Assembly: GCA_039804165.1 (NCBI GenBank)
Contig: JBDRZZ010000003.1
Coordinates: forward strand, 1 to 64,000
Length of the DNA: 64,000 bases
From: a candidate division WOR-3 bacterium
Lineage (GTDB): Bacteria > Hydrothermota > UBA3072
Direction of reading: 5' to 3'
In this document: piece after piece, positions 1 to 8,169 of the stretch
Layout of the letters: the number at the start of each line of letters is the position of its first letter
How positions within the stretch are numbered: position 1 is the stretch's first letter
Translations under genes and position numbers: made by a program
The notes under the pieces: generated by a model
Told to the model about the DNA's origin: nothing
Seen by the model: the letters and a program-made list of their open reading frames with translations, nothing else
Database searches by the model: none

Positions 1-75
1 GCATTTCTTTCATAAAGTCAATAATTATCTATTTTTCTTTAATACGATGAGAAAGAACTCAAACAAGAAGGATAA

Positions 76-258
76 AACACTTTAGAGATACTTATTGAGA
101 GAAACAAATCTCCTCAACTTGTCCACTGGTTTGTGGCGGATCTTGATAAACTCCTGGAGAAGAAAATGGATGTGACTCTTGATCTGGAATTAGACCTTGT
201 GAATGTTAAAATATCTCAAAGTGTCCACCACCTGCCTTGGAAGGTCTTTTCTATTTAA
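76..258 (+). pseudogene. possible decayed coding remnant at window edge
   Basis: This stretch stays open for 60 codons (TAA at 73-75 to TAA at 256-258) but has no start codon before an in-frame ATG around 166. Its third-position and base composition look richer in G and C than the flanking AT-rich spacer. The reading includes a plausible amphipathic segment (HWFVADLDKLLEKKMD). I do not recognise the family. It could be the 3' relic of a gene, or chance. The rest of 1-278 holds nothing else I can name. Confidence 0.2.
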
Positions 259-278
259 GCGAAAGAGATTTGTTTATC

Positions 279-1769
279 CTACTTTTTAAATCTTAAAGAA
301 AATAAAGATGCCTTTTCATTCATTATAATCTTCACATTATGATAATTCAAAATCAACTTTATAAGAGGAACCTCTAAACAATTTATTTCTGATTCCACTT
401 TAAGAGAATCATTAAAATGTATAATAGGAATATTTTTTAGGAGAGAAAAATCTTTTATTAATGCCTTGGCCCCTTTAAAATTTAAATATACATAATTCTT
501 TTCTTCTCTTACCTCAAGTCTTAATCTTTTCTCTTTTCTATTTTTCATCTCCAAAATAAGTAATTGAGCTAAACATTTCTCTAACCAATTATAATCACCA
601 TAAATTAATATCTTTTCTTTCTCTGGAATAAAATCAAAATAAGGAGAATCAATCTTTAAGATTATTCTTTCTAAAAGTGAAATAATATCTATTTCTTTAA
701 AGGGTTTCATGACTTTCCTTGTCCCTATCTCTGCAATATCTAAAAGCTTTTCCACAATTTCTTTCATTTCTACAGCTGACTGATAGATTACTTCAAGCAT
801 TTTCCTATGATTTTCTCCAAGAGGTTGGTCTTTCAAAATACTTGATAGACCTAAAATTGGTGTAAGGGGTGTCCTTAATGAGTGAGATAATCCGGAAATG
901 AAATTTGCATTAACTTCCTGCAAATACCTTAGTCTATTAAGCTCTATCTTCTCTGTAATATCAATAATATTTATAACTAAATATTTTTTCTCTACCCCAG
1001 AGGGAGTTATTTCTTTTGCGGTCGAGATCTCAAAATCATAATGAAAATCCTTATTATCCCTTCTAATAAGAGCCTCAAAACTCCCTTTTCCCTTAATCTT
1101 TTTAATATTATTAATGATCCGAGGATAAGGTAAAATCTCTTCAAGTTTCTTCCCTTTTACATCCTTAATTTTAAAGATTCTTTTTGCTTGTGGATTTACC
1201 TTCCTTATGAATCCTTCCTCATCTAAAATTATTAAGCCTCCTGGGAAAGAGTTTATAATAGAACCCAAAAAATCTTGCGTTTTTAAAAGTCGTTCTCCAA
1301 GAAGAGCTAATTTAAGTTCTGAAGAAACTTGTTCTGCAAATTTTTCAATTATTTTTTTGCTTTCTTCAGTATAAAAACCCCTCTTACTATTCACCATTTC
1401 TATTACTCCAATAATTTCTCCGTCAACAATAAGAGGTGTTGCAAGAAGAGATTCTGTAGTAAAGCCAGTTTGTTTATCAAACTTATTTGCATACCCTGAA
1501 TCTTTTGCTCTATTTACAATTAAAGTTCTCCCTTCTTTAGCCACTTTCCCTGCAATACCTTCTCCAATTTTAATTCTTTTCCCTTCCAAATCCTTCGAAG
1601 TAGGGCCATTGACAATCTTAAAAACAAGCTCATTATTTGTTCGATCCACAAGAAATAAAGTAGCAGCTTTACTATGAAGAACTTCCTGAGAGAGATCAAG
1701 AATCTTCTTCAAAAGCTCATCAAGAGATTCATTATTCTTCAGGAGGTCTAACTTCTTGTTTAATTGCAT
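279..1769 (-). CDS. GAF-PAS sensor histidine kinase with degenerate ATPase domain
   Basis: A cytoplasmic 496-residue sensor kinase. In order: a GAF domain (about 15-155), a PAS domain (about 165-275), and a HisKA dimerisation helix with an intact H-box (SHSLRTPL, His296). The C-terminal 120 residues sit where HATPase_c should be but lack the usual N-box Asn, a DxGxG G1 box and a GxGLGL G2 box; only a vague alignment (DYNWLEKCL, then VPLIKLIL) remains. It may therefore accept phosphate or sense rather than make ATP-dependent phosphate itself; that is inference. It overlaps the 3' end of the receiver gene by 38 bases, and follows a complete kinase in the same operon. The start is ATG at 1767-1769; no strong ribosome binding site is visible. 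Confidence 0.85.
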   Translation of the reverse strand: MQLNKKLDLLKNNESLDELLKKILDLSQEVLHSKAATLFLVDRTNNELVFKIVNGPTSKDLEGKRIKIGEGIAGKVAKEGRTLIVNRAKDSGYANKFDKQTGFTTESLLATPLIVDGEIIGVIEMVNSKRGFYTEESKKIIEKFAEQVSSELKLALLGERLLKTQDFLGSIINSFPGGLIILDEEGFIRKVNPQAKRIFKIKDVKGKKLEEILPYPRIINNIKKIKGKGSFEALIRRDNKDFHYDFEISTAKEITPSGVEKKYLVINIIDITEKIELNRLRYLQEVNANFISGLSHSLRTPLTPILGLSSILKDQPLGENHRKMLEVIYQSAVEMKEIVEKLLDIAEIGTRKVMKPFKEIDIISLLERIILKIDSPYFDFIPEKEKILIYGDYNWLEKCLAQLLILEMKNRKEKRLRLEVREEKNYVYLNFKGAKALIKDFSLLKNIPIIHFNDSLKVESEINCLEVPLIKLILNYHNVKIIMNEKASLFSLRFKK

Positions 1770-2133
1770 TTTTCTCTAAAAGTCTAACCACCTTACTCCA
1801 TAAAAGTTCAAGATCTGGAGGTTTTGTTATAAAATCAAAATCTATTTTCCCCTTAGCAATAAGTTCAACATCCTCTTTTAAATGTTCATAAGCTGAACAC
1901 ATAATCACAGGAAATTTATATCCAAGTTCTACAATTCTTTGAAGAATCTCCAATCCATGTTTTCCTCCCATTTTAATATCAAGAATAAGAAGATGATATT
2001 TGTTTTTGTTAATTTTCTTTAAAACTTCAAGCCCATTTTCTGCAGTGTCAACTTCAAATCCCTTCAGCTTAAAAAATTCCTTGAATAAATATAAAATGGA
2101 AGGAGCATCATCAGCCACCAAAACCTTAGGCAT
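1732..2133 (-). CDS. single-domain response regulator (CheY-like)
   Basis: A 133-residue stand-alone receiver domain with no output domain. Acidic pocket Asp8/Asp9, phospho-acceptor Asp52, Ser80 and Lys104 are all in place. The start is ATG at 2131-2133 (MPKVLVADD), because a perfect GGAGGTG lies just upstream; a longer reading starting 48 bases earlier lacks support. It overlaps the upstream membrane kinase by 8 bases and the downstream GAF-PAS kinase by 38 bases, so the three are translationally linked. Its likely role is phosphotransfer from the membrane kinase, perhaps onward in a relay like Spo0F. It has no DNA-binding part, so its output must act through a protein partner. Confidence 0.9.
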   Translation of the reverse strand: MPKVLVADDAPSILYLFKEFFKLKGFEVDTAENGLEVLKKINKNKYHLLILDIKMGGKHGLEILQRIVELGYKFPVIMCSAYEHLKEDVELIAKGKIDFDFITKPPDLELLWSKVVRLLEKNAIKQEVRPPEE

Positions 2134-3676
2134 TTTCACCTCCTTTCTTTGGTAGCTCAACAGTAAAGATAGAGCCCTCACCTACTTTACTGTCTACAAA
2201 AATCTTTCCTTTATGCGCTGAAACAATTCTTTGAACAATTGAAAGGCCAAGCCCTGTTCCATTTGGCTTTGTTGTTATAAAAGGTTCAAAAATTTCATCT
2301 TTCTTTTCCTCTGGAATACCTACTCCATTGTCTATCACTTTTGTAATAATACTTTTGCTATTTTCTCTCATTTCAACATTTATCTCACCACCTTCACTTA
2401 TTGCATCGCAAGCATTATTAATGAGATTCACAAAAACCCTTCTAAGTTTTTCTCTATCTGCTTCAATTTTATAATCTCCTTTTTCAAAAATAAGAGAAAT
2501 TTTTGCCTTTTTCCCCTTCACATTTTCTGACCTTTTCAAATCTTCTATAATTTCCTCTATAAAGGACAAAAAATCGAATGTTCTTTTCTCTAACACTTGA
2601 TCCCTTGAAAACTCAAGCATGTCCCCTATTAATCCATTTATTATATTAGAAGCTTTAAGAATTTCTTTTGCATATTCTCTGTCTTTTTCCTCCTTAGAAG
2701 AAATTGAAAGCAACTGGGCTAACCCACTAATACTCCCAAGAGGATTTCTTAAATCATGGGCTATTTGAAGAGTTAGTCTCCCAAGGCGATTTATCCTTTC
2801 AGATCTTTCCATCTCTTTCTCTAACCTCTTCCTATCTGTTATATCATTAAATACAACTATAGCTCCTTTACCTTTTCCAGAGGAATCTCTAAGAATCGTA
2901 AGATTAATCCCCCAATATTTACCATTTTCTACTTTTACTAAATGTTTATTTTCTAAAGAAATCTGCGCTTCTTTCACACATTCTTCAATAATGGAGAAGA
3001 CTTTCTTATCTTTTCTTATAAGCTCCTTTGCCTTAGGATTAATCAATCTTACTAACATTTTGTTATTATCATCCTCAAAAATAATAATGCCGGAATTAAT
3101 GGAACTGATAATCTCTTTATAGAAAACCTCTATCTCCTCTTTTTCTTTCTCTTCGCTTGTTTTTACCTCTTCAATTCTTTCTTTCATAATCTTATTCCAT
3201 AAACTACTTATAAAAGCTGTTAAAAGGAGAAACACTATCTTTAATAAAAACAAAGGATCCTGAAAATCAATCTGAGATCTTTCTTTAAGAAGCCATACAT
3301 AAACTCCTACGCTTACAATAGTAATTGGTATTGAATAAACAATTCCTGAGGAAATTGAAGCCATCATTATGGTAAGGAAATAAAAAATAAAATAATCTGA
3401 ACTAATACTTCCTGTATAATAAAAAACAATAGAAACAATAATAATATCAAAAAAGAACAAAAGGAAAAGAACCATTTGATTAATTAAAATATCGAGTCTC
3501 CATATTCTTAAAAAAAGATTGAACATAAAATAAGAAAAAGCTATTTTATAGATAAGACCTATTCTTTCAACCTCTTCCGTAGCATAAATCGCCATAAGAA
3601 TTATAGAAAGGAAAATAAGCCAACGAAAAACCAAAAATACATCTAAATCATTAGCCTTCCTAAACTTAATCTTCAT
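2126..3676 (-). CDS. membrane PAS sensor histidine kinase
   Basis: A 516-residue integral-membrane kinase, the first gene of a three-gene operon. About six hydrophobic helices fill residues 15-165 with hardly any extracytoplasmic loops, so it may sense within the membrane or the cell interior. A PAS domain follows (about 185-280), then HisKA with H-box AHDLRNPL (His307) and a complete HATPase_c: N-box INNACDAI, G1 DNGVGIP, G2 GTGLGLS. All catalytic parts are present, unlike the last kinase of the operon. A TATATT box sits 8 bases before the ATG (3674-3676) and there is no Shine-Dalgarno, consistent with a leaderless message. It is divergent from the sigma54 activator. Confidence 0.92.
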   Translation of the reverse strand: MKIKFRKANDLDVFLVFRWLIFLSIILMAIYATEEVERIGLIYKIAFSYFMFNLFLRIWRLDILINQMVLFLLFFFDIIIVSIVFYYTGSISSDYFIFYFLTIMMASISSGIVYSIPITIVSVGVYVWLLKERSQIDFQDPLFLLKIVFLLLTAFISSLWNKIMKERIEEVKTSEEKEKEEIEVFYKEIISSINSGIIIFEDDNNKMLVRLINPKAKELIRKDKKVFSIIEECVKEAQISLENKHLVKVENGKYWGINLTILRDSSGKGKGAIVVFNDITDRKRLEKEMERSERINRLGRLTLQIAHDLRNPLGSISGLAQLLSISSKEEKDREYAKEILKASNIINGLIGDMLEFSRDQVLEKRTFDFLSFIEEIIEDLKRSENVKGKKAKISLIFEKGDYKIEADREKLRRVFVNLINNACDAISEGGEINVEMRENSKSIITKVIDNGVGIPEEKKDEIFEPFITTKPNGTGLGLSIVQRIVSAHKGKIFVDSKVGEGSIFTVELPKKGGENA

Positions 3677-3684
3677 GTTAAAAT

Positions 3685-3712
3685 AATATAAAAATTCTGT
3701 TCCAAATTTTAA
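3685..3712 (-). promoter_or_regulatory. weak promoter for the kinase-receiver-kinase operon
   Basis: On the minus strand, TATATT (3685-3690) lies 8 bases upstream of the ATG at 3676. The candidate -35 (TTAAAA, 3707-3712, spacer 16) is poor. The position suggests a leaderless transcript. Confidence 0.3.
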
Positions 3713-3789
3713 CTATTTATCCTTCAAATATATATATACCATTCTCATAATTATTTAAAGCAATTCTAATAAACATATGTAGAATATAC

Positions 3790-3818
3790 TTGACAAACTT
3801 TAGATATTTTTATATAAT
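3790..3818 (+). promoter_or_regulatory. consensus sigma70 promoter of the sigma54 activator gene
   Basis: TTGACA at 3790-3795, a 17-base spacer and TATAAT at 3813-3818: a perfect match to the housekeeping consensus. Transcription should start near 3825, giving a leader of about 20 bases that contains GGAAGGAGG at about 3832-3840. Confidence 0.8.
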
Positions 3819-3844
3819 TATAAATATTTTAGGAAGGAGGTATT

Positions 3845-5218
3845 ATGTCTTATAAAGTCCTTGTAATAGATGACGACGAAAAATTCTTAGGGGTTTTGGC
3901 ACAAGGATTAAAAAAAGAAGATCTTGTTGTTTCCACTGCAACAACAGGGAAAGAGGGTATAGATCGGTTTAAAGAAATAGATTTTGACGTAGTCTTAGTG
4001 GACCTTGTTCTCCCCGATATGGATGGAATAGAAATATTAAAAATAATAAGGAACATTGATTCCAGCTTCCCTGTTATAATGATAACAGGGCATGCCTCCA
4101 TTGATCTTGCAGTAAAGGCTATGAGGATGGGGGCTTTTTACTTTATAGAAAAACCTGCTTCTACAAAAGCAATTTTAGAAATAATTAAAAGAGCAATAGA
4201 ACAAAAAGAATTGATAATAAGTTATCAATCTTTAAAAAAGACAGCAGAGGAAAAGTTTAGTTTCTCAGGGCTTATAGGAAAAAGCAAAGAAATGCAAGAA
4301 ATTTTTGAGTTAATAGAGAGAATAGCTTCTTCTGAAGCAACAGTTTTAATTCAAGGCGAATCAGGAACAGGTAAAGAATTAGTAGCAAAGGCTATTCATT
4401 TTAACTCTCCAAGAAAAGAGCATAGATTTGTCGCAATAAATTGTAGTGCTCTTCCAGAGTCTCTTCTTGAGAGTGAGTTATTCGGATACGAAAGAGGAGC
4501 TTTCACAGGAGCAGATAAGAAAAAGAAGGGTCTTTTTGAAATTGCTCATAAAGGAACAATCTTTTTAGATGAAATTGTAGAAACCTCACCCGCCTTTCAG
4601 TCAAAATTATTAAGAGTCTTAGAAGACAAAACTTTTTATCCTGTAGGTTCTACAGAAGAAAGAAAAGCTGATGTAAGAATTCTTGCTGCAACAAATAGAG
4701 TTATAGAAGAAGCTGTAGAAGAAGGAAAATTTAGAAAAGACTTATATTATCGCTTGAATGTTGTAAAAATTTCTATGCCTCCTTTACGAGAGAGGAAAAT
4801 TGATATTCCTTTGTTAACAAAAGAATTCTTAAGAAAATATTCAGAGAAAAACAGAAAACAAATAAAAGGAGTCTCTGATGAGGCGATGGAAGTCCTAATG
4901 AGATATTCCTGGCCAGGAAATGTTAGAGAGCTTGAAAATGCAATAGAAAGAGCAGTTATTCTTTGTCCAGGAGAAATTATCCTCCCTGAACATTTACCAG
5001 AGAAAACAAGTAAAAGCGAAGAATTAGAACCTTCCAATATCTTAAAATATGAAGAAGCAAAAGAAGTCTTTGAGAAAAAATATTTAAGGAATCTCCTAAA
5101 ATACACAGAAGGCGTTGTAACAGAAGCGGCAAAGATAGCAGGAATGACAAGACAAAATATATATCTAAAACTAAATAAATATAACATAAATCCAAAAGTT
5201 TATTACCCAAGGGAATAG
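3845..5218 (+). CDS. NtrC-family sigma54-dependent response regulator
   Basis: A 457-residue transcription activator. Receiver domain about 1-120 with Asp9/10/11 and acceptor Asp53. AAA+ domain about 140-310 with Walker A GESGTGKE, the GAFTGA loop that contacts sigma54, Walker B GTIFLDE and arginine-finger region. The C-terminal Fis-type helix-turn-helix lies at about 410-450. A strong Shine-Dalgarno (GGAAGGAGG) precedes the ATG. Partner kinases are probably those on either side. The target is unknown; no convincing sigma54 site (TGGCAC-N5-TTGC) was found in the window. The repeat protein that begins 9 bases downstream is likely co-transcribed. Confidence 0.95.
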   Translation: MSYKVLVIDDDEKFLGVLAQGLKKEDLVVSTATTGKEGIDRFKEIDFDVVLVDLVLPDMDGIEILKIIRNIDSSFPVIMITGHASIDLAVKAMRMGAFYFIEKPASTKAILEIIKRAIEQKELIISYQSLKKTAEEKFSFSGLIGKSKEMQEIFELIERIASSEATVLIQGESGTGKELVAKAIHFNSPRKEHRFVAINCSALPESLLESELFGYERGAFTGADKKKKGLFEIAHKGTIFLDEIVETSPAFQSKLLRVLEDKTFYPVGSTEERKADVRILAATNRVIEEAVEEGKFRKDLYYRLNVVKISMPPLRERKIDIPLLTKEFLRKYSEKNRKQIKGVSDEAMEVLMRYSWPGNVRELENAIERAVILCPGEIILPEHLPEKTSKSEELEPSNILKYEEAKEVFEKKYLRNLLKYTEGVVTEAAKIAGMTRQNIYLKLNKYNINPKVYYPRE

Positions 5219-5227
5219 AGATAATGA

Positions 5228-5746
5228 ATGGGAATAATTTTCTGTAGAGAATGCCAGAAAGAACTAAGTAAAGAATCCAGAATTTGTCCTTATTGTGGAG
5301 CTTCTCTTCCAAAATTAGAATGGAAAAGACAAGGTTTTGAATGGAAAACAGATAAAACGCTTTTTGGTTATCCTCTAATTCACATTGCTTTTGGAAGAGA
5401 TACACAAAACAAAATAAGAGTTGCAAAAGGGATAATAGCAATTGGGCAATTCGCTATAGGGTTAATTACTTTTGCTCAATTTGGGATAGGAATTCTATTT
5501 GGATTGGGGCAGTTTATTTTAAGCACTACAGCAATAGCCCAATTCGCAATTTCTATCCTTCTGGGTATTGGACAGCTCTCAATTGGATACATCTCAATTG
5601 GGCAATTTTCTTTAGGATTTTATGTTTTAGCTCAAAATGGGTTTGGAAAGTATATTTGGAGCCCTCAAATGAAAACAAAAGAAGCAATTATTTTTTTCAC
5701 TCAATTATATGGAAGACTGAGAGAGCTATTTCTTAAGAGCTTTTAA
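5228..5746 (+). CDS. zinc-ribbon protein with Gln-periodic hydrophobic repeats
   Basis: A 172-residue protein of unknown function. A CxxC-x10-CxxC zinc ribbon occupies residues 6-23. Residues 66-140 are a hydrophobic, Gly- and Ile-rich tract in which Gln recurs at 74, 84, 95, 105, 116, 126 and 136, i.e. every 10 or 11 residues, usually as (A/G)QF followed by hydrophobics and Gly. Such a regular tract could form stacked beta turns or closely packed membrane hairpins; which one cannot be decided by eye. The last 30 residues are basic and amphipathic. It lies 9 bases after the NtrC-type regulator with only a weak ribosome site, so it probably shares its transcript. It is not a family I can name with certainty. 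Confidence 0.75.
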   Translation: MGIIFCRECQKELSKESRICPYCGASLPKLEWKRQGFEWKTDKTLFGYPLIHIAFGRDTQNKIRVAKGIIAIGQFAIGLITFAQFGIGILFGLGQFILSTTAIAQFAISILLGIGQLSIGYISIGQFSLGFYVLAQNGFGKYIWSPQMKTKEAIIFFTQLYGRLRELFLKSF

Positions 5747-5759
5747 CCCTTTTTATGGT

Positions 5760-7094
5760 TTAACCAGAGTATTCCCTAAAAAATACTTTAACAACTGTTC
5801 CCTTCCCAACCTTGCTACTAAATTCAATATCTCCTCCCTGCATTTTTATTATTTTGGTAGCTTGATAAAGGCCAAGCCCTGCTCTTTCTTTTTTTGTTGT
5901 AAAAAAAGGCTCTCCAATTTTTGAAAGATTCTCCTCTGGAATACCAATCCCTGTATCTGAAATCTCCAAAACAGCTTCATCTTCTTTAAGGTAATATTTA
6001 AAAGAGAGTATTTTTTTTGAAGATTTTTCCATAGCTTCTATTGCATTGTCAATAATTTCTGTAAGAGCCACAACAATTAAAGGGGCATCTCCTTTCACTA
6101 AAAATTCTTTTTTCTCGCATTTACTCTTAAACTCCACTCCATTATTCCTACAAAACTCCCTAAAATTCTTCTCGCATTCTAAAACAACCTCAGTCAAATC
6201 CAAAACAAAAGAACCAATACCTTCATATCTTGAAAATTCCTTTAAAGTAGCAAGAAGCGATTCTATTTTATTTACTTCCCCAAGACACTTACTTAAATAT
6301 TCTTTCCTCTTAAAATCATCAAGTTCTTCATACATCTGTTCAAGGACTTGCAAAGAACATTTAATAGCATTAATTCCATTCCCTACAGAATGTCTTATAT
6401 AAGATATTAAAGAACCTATTGAATTAAACTTTTTAATTTCCGCAATATTTCTTTCAAGTTGTTTTACTTTCGTCACGTCTTCCATTACAAAAAGATATTC
6501 CCCTTCTCTTATCTTTACTCCTGTAACAAGAAATGTCTTCCCCCATTCATTCCTTATATACTGAATCTTCCCTTCTCTCTCCATCACAACTGGGAGAAAA
6601 CAATCTTCACAGATCTCTTCTTTCCTAAAAACGGCTTTATAGCATTTTTCGCCTATTAATTCTTTAGGATGACTCTTACTTAACTCAGCCACAGCACTAT
6701 TTAACTTCACCAAATTATAGTTATTATCCACCACATATAACATCTCCTTTACAGCATCTATGGTTTTATACCAGGAAGAGATAATTTCCCCAAAATCTTT
6801 ATCCAAAGAATAAACTTCTAATAAAAAAACTTTTTGAGAATTTTCTATTTGGAGAACTCTAATCCTAACTTTAACTCTCTTCTTTCCAATCTTCACTTCC
6901 TTCTCTATTTCTTCCTTAACATTCTCTAAGTCAAAAGGAGATAGAATATCCTTTAGAGAGTATCTTTTCTCCTTAAAATACTCATTAGCAAAAATAACTT
7001 CTCCAGTTTTGTTTAACATAGCGAAGGGAACTTCTAACTTATCTAATATTTTCTTTATCTCTTCTATTCTCAAATCAACCTTATTAGACCTCAT
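5760..7094 (-). CDS. soluble PAS-PAS sensor histidine kinase
   Basis: A 444-residue kinase with no membrane segments. A short PAS-like region lies at about 12-95; a second PAS at about 108-210 carries a Cys cluster (Cys151, Cys162, Cys165: CYKAVF then CEDC) that could bind a metal or be redox-active. The dimerisation region has His235 (IRHSVGNG), followed by a full HATPase_c with N-box IIDNAIEAM, G1 DTGIGIPEE and G2 AGLGLYQ. It is convergent with the repeat protein (13-base gap). A good promoter ends 7 bases before its ATG, so the message is probably leaderless. It is a plausible partner for the NtrC-type regulator. Confidence 0.9.
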   Translation of the reverse strand: MRSNKVDLRIEEIKKILDKLEVPFAMLNKTGEVIFANEYFKEKRYSLKDILSPFDLENVKEEIEKEVKIGKKRVKVRIRVLQIENSQKVFLLEVYSLDKDFGEIISSWYKTIDAVKEMLYVVDNNYNLVKLNSAVAELSKSHPKELIGEKCYKAVFRKEEICEDCFLPVVMEREGKIQYIRNEWGKTFLVTGVKIREGEYLFVMEDVTKVKQLERNIAEIKKFNSIGSLISYIRHSVGNGINAIKCSLQVLEQMYEELDDFKRKEYLSKCLGEVNKIESLLATLKEFSRYEGIGSFVLDLTEVVLECEKNFREFCRNNGVEFKSKCEKKEFLVKGDAPLIVVALTEIIDNAIEAMEKSSKKILSFKYYLKEDEAVLEISDTGIGIPEENLSKIGEPFFTTKKERAGLGLYQATKIIKMQGGDIEFSSKVGKGTVVKVFFREYSG

Positions 7095-7101
7095 ATTTTA
7101 T

Positions 7102-7130
7102 AGTATAGGACAATAAAATAAAAAAATCAA
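7102..7130 (-). promoter_or_regulatory. promoter of the PAS-PAS kinase, leaderless
   Basis: Minus strand: TTGATT at 7125-7130, spacer 17, TATACT at 7102-7107. The ATG begins at 7094, 7 bases beyond the -10, so transcription would start on or next to the start codon. Confidence 0.6.
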
Positions 7131-7178
7131 GACCAAAAATAGAAAATTGCAATAATTCTAAAGAAGTGAAACCCTTGC

Positions 7179-7206
7179 TTGACATTTTAGCAGAGATAAA
7201 TATTTT
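7179..7206 (+). promoter_or_regulatory. promoter of the flippase-like gene, leaderless
   Basis: TTGACA at 7179-7184, spacer 16, TATTTT at 7201-7206. The ATG at 7213 is 6 bases beyond the -10 and there is no Shine-Dalgarno. Confidence 0.55.
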
Positions 7207-7212
7207 AAATAA

Positions 7213-8169
7213 ATGAAAAAATTTGTTATAGAATTTATTAAACTTCTAATAGCTTTTGGGTTATTCTACTATCTCTTTAAGGCAAAGGTTCCTATAGGCG
7301 AAGTAGTTCAAAATATAAAAAACTTAAAGATCTTTTATCTTGTAATAACCTTTTTTCTTTTTTTTATTTTTTATCTTTCTTTTTCTTTAAGATGGAATTC
7401 TCTTCTTAGGGCCCAAGAAATATACATTTCCGAAGGAAGAAGTTATTTATATCTTCTTATTTCTTTTTTCTTCAATAATTTCTTACCGAGTGCTGTTGGA
7501 ATGGATTTAGTTCGTTCTGCTTATGCTGGAGGAAAAGAAAATTTTGAAAAAGCTTTCGGAGCTTCCATAATGGAAAGAATGCTCGGAATGATTGGGATAT
7601 TAGTAATAGGAGTCTTTGGTATATTTTCAGGGAAAATAAAATTTGTGAAGCTCGCTCTTCTTTATCTTGGTCTTATTTTTTTTACTATTTTTTTATATTA
7701 TCTTTTCGTTTCTATGAAAGTAGAGTGGTTAAAGAAGAAAATTCTTTCTATAAAAGTATTTAATCTTGGAAAATCCATAAAAGAATTTTATAGAGCTCTT
7801 AAGATATACAAAAATAAAAAAAAGACGATTTTAATTGGGACTATTTATTCGGTCATAGTTCAGATAATTATAACTCTAATAAATTACTTTATCGCAAAAG
7901 GGTTATCAGTTCAACTACCTTTTTCCGCTCTAATTGCTTATTTACCTTTGATTACTATAATCTCTCTTGTCCCTATAACTTTAAATGGCCTGGGTCTAAG
8001 AGAAGGCGCTTATGTTTTTTTTCTTTCCTCTTTTATTCGTAAAAGTGAAGCCTTTTCAATATCTCTTGTTTTCTTCGCCAGTTTTGTTTTAACAAGTTGT
8101 GTTGGGGGAATTGTATTTATTATTTTACCTCGGGAGAGCAAAAGGCTCACCATAAAAAGAGTAAAATGA
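7213..8169 (+). CDS. UPF0104 / LPG-synthase-type flippase-like membrane protein
   Basis: A 318-residue polytopic inner-membrane protein with about seven to eight hydrophobic helices. The family mark is the conserved segment FFNNFLPSAVGMDLVR (around residues 91-106), as in the membrane part of lysylphosphatidylglycerol synthases and the YbhN/UPF0104 proteins. The soluble aminoacyl-transferase domain of MprF is absent, so it is likely a lipid or isoprenoid-linked substrate transporter rather than a synthase; the substrate is unknown. Its stop overlaps the ATG of the ThiD-like gene (ATGA), indicating translational coupling. Confidence 0.8.
   Translation: MKKFVIEFIKLLIAFGLFYYLFKAKVPIGEVVQNIKNLKIFYLVITFFLFFIFYLSFSLRWNSLLRAQEIYISEGRSYLYLLISFFFNNFLPSAVGMDLVRSAYAGGKENFEKAFGASIMERMLGMIGILVIGVFGIFSGKIKFVKLALLYLGLIFFTIFLYYLFVSMKVEWLKKKILSIKVFNLGKSIKEFYRALKIYKNKKKTILIGTIYSVIVQIIITLINYFIAKGLSVQLPFSALIAYLPLITIISLVPITLNGLGLREGAYVFFLSSFIRKSEAFSISLVFFASFVLTSCVGGIVFIILPRESKRLTIKRVK

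Noticed and set aside
5746-5760. Short hairpin between convergent repeat-protein and kinase genes
   Set aside because: The TTAACC/GGTTTAA pairing has a bulge and is only about six base pairs, too weak to call.
8097-8165. Upstream extension of the ThiD-like reading frame
   Set aside because: It lies inside the flippase gene in another frame and has no family similarity; the ATG at 8166 overlaps the stop as in coupled genes.
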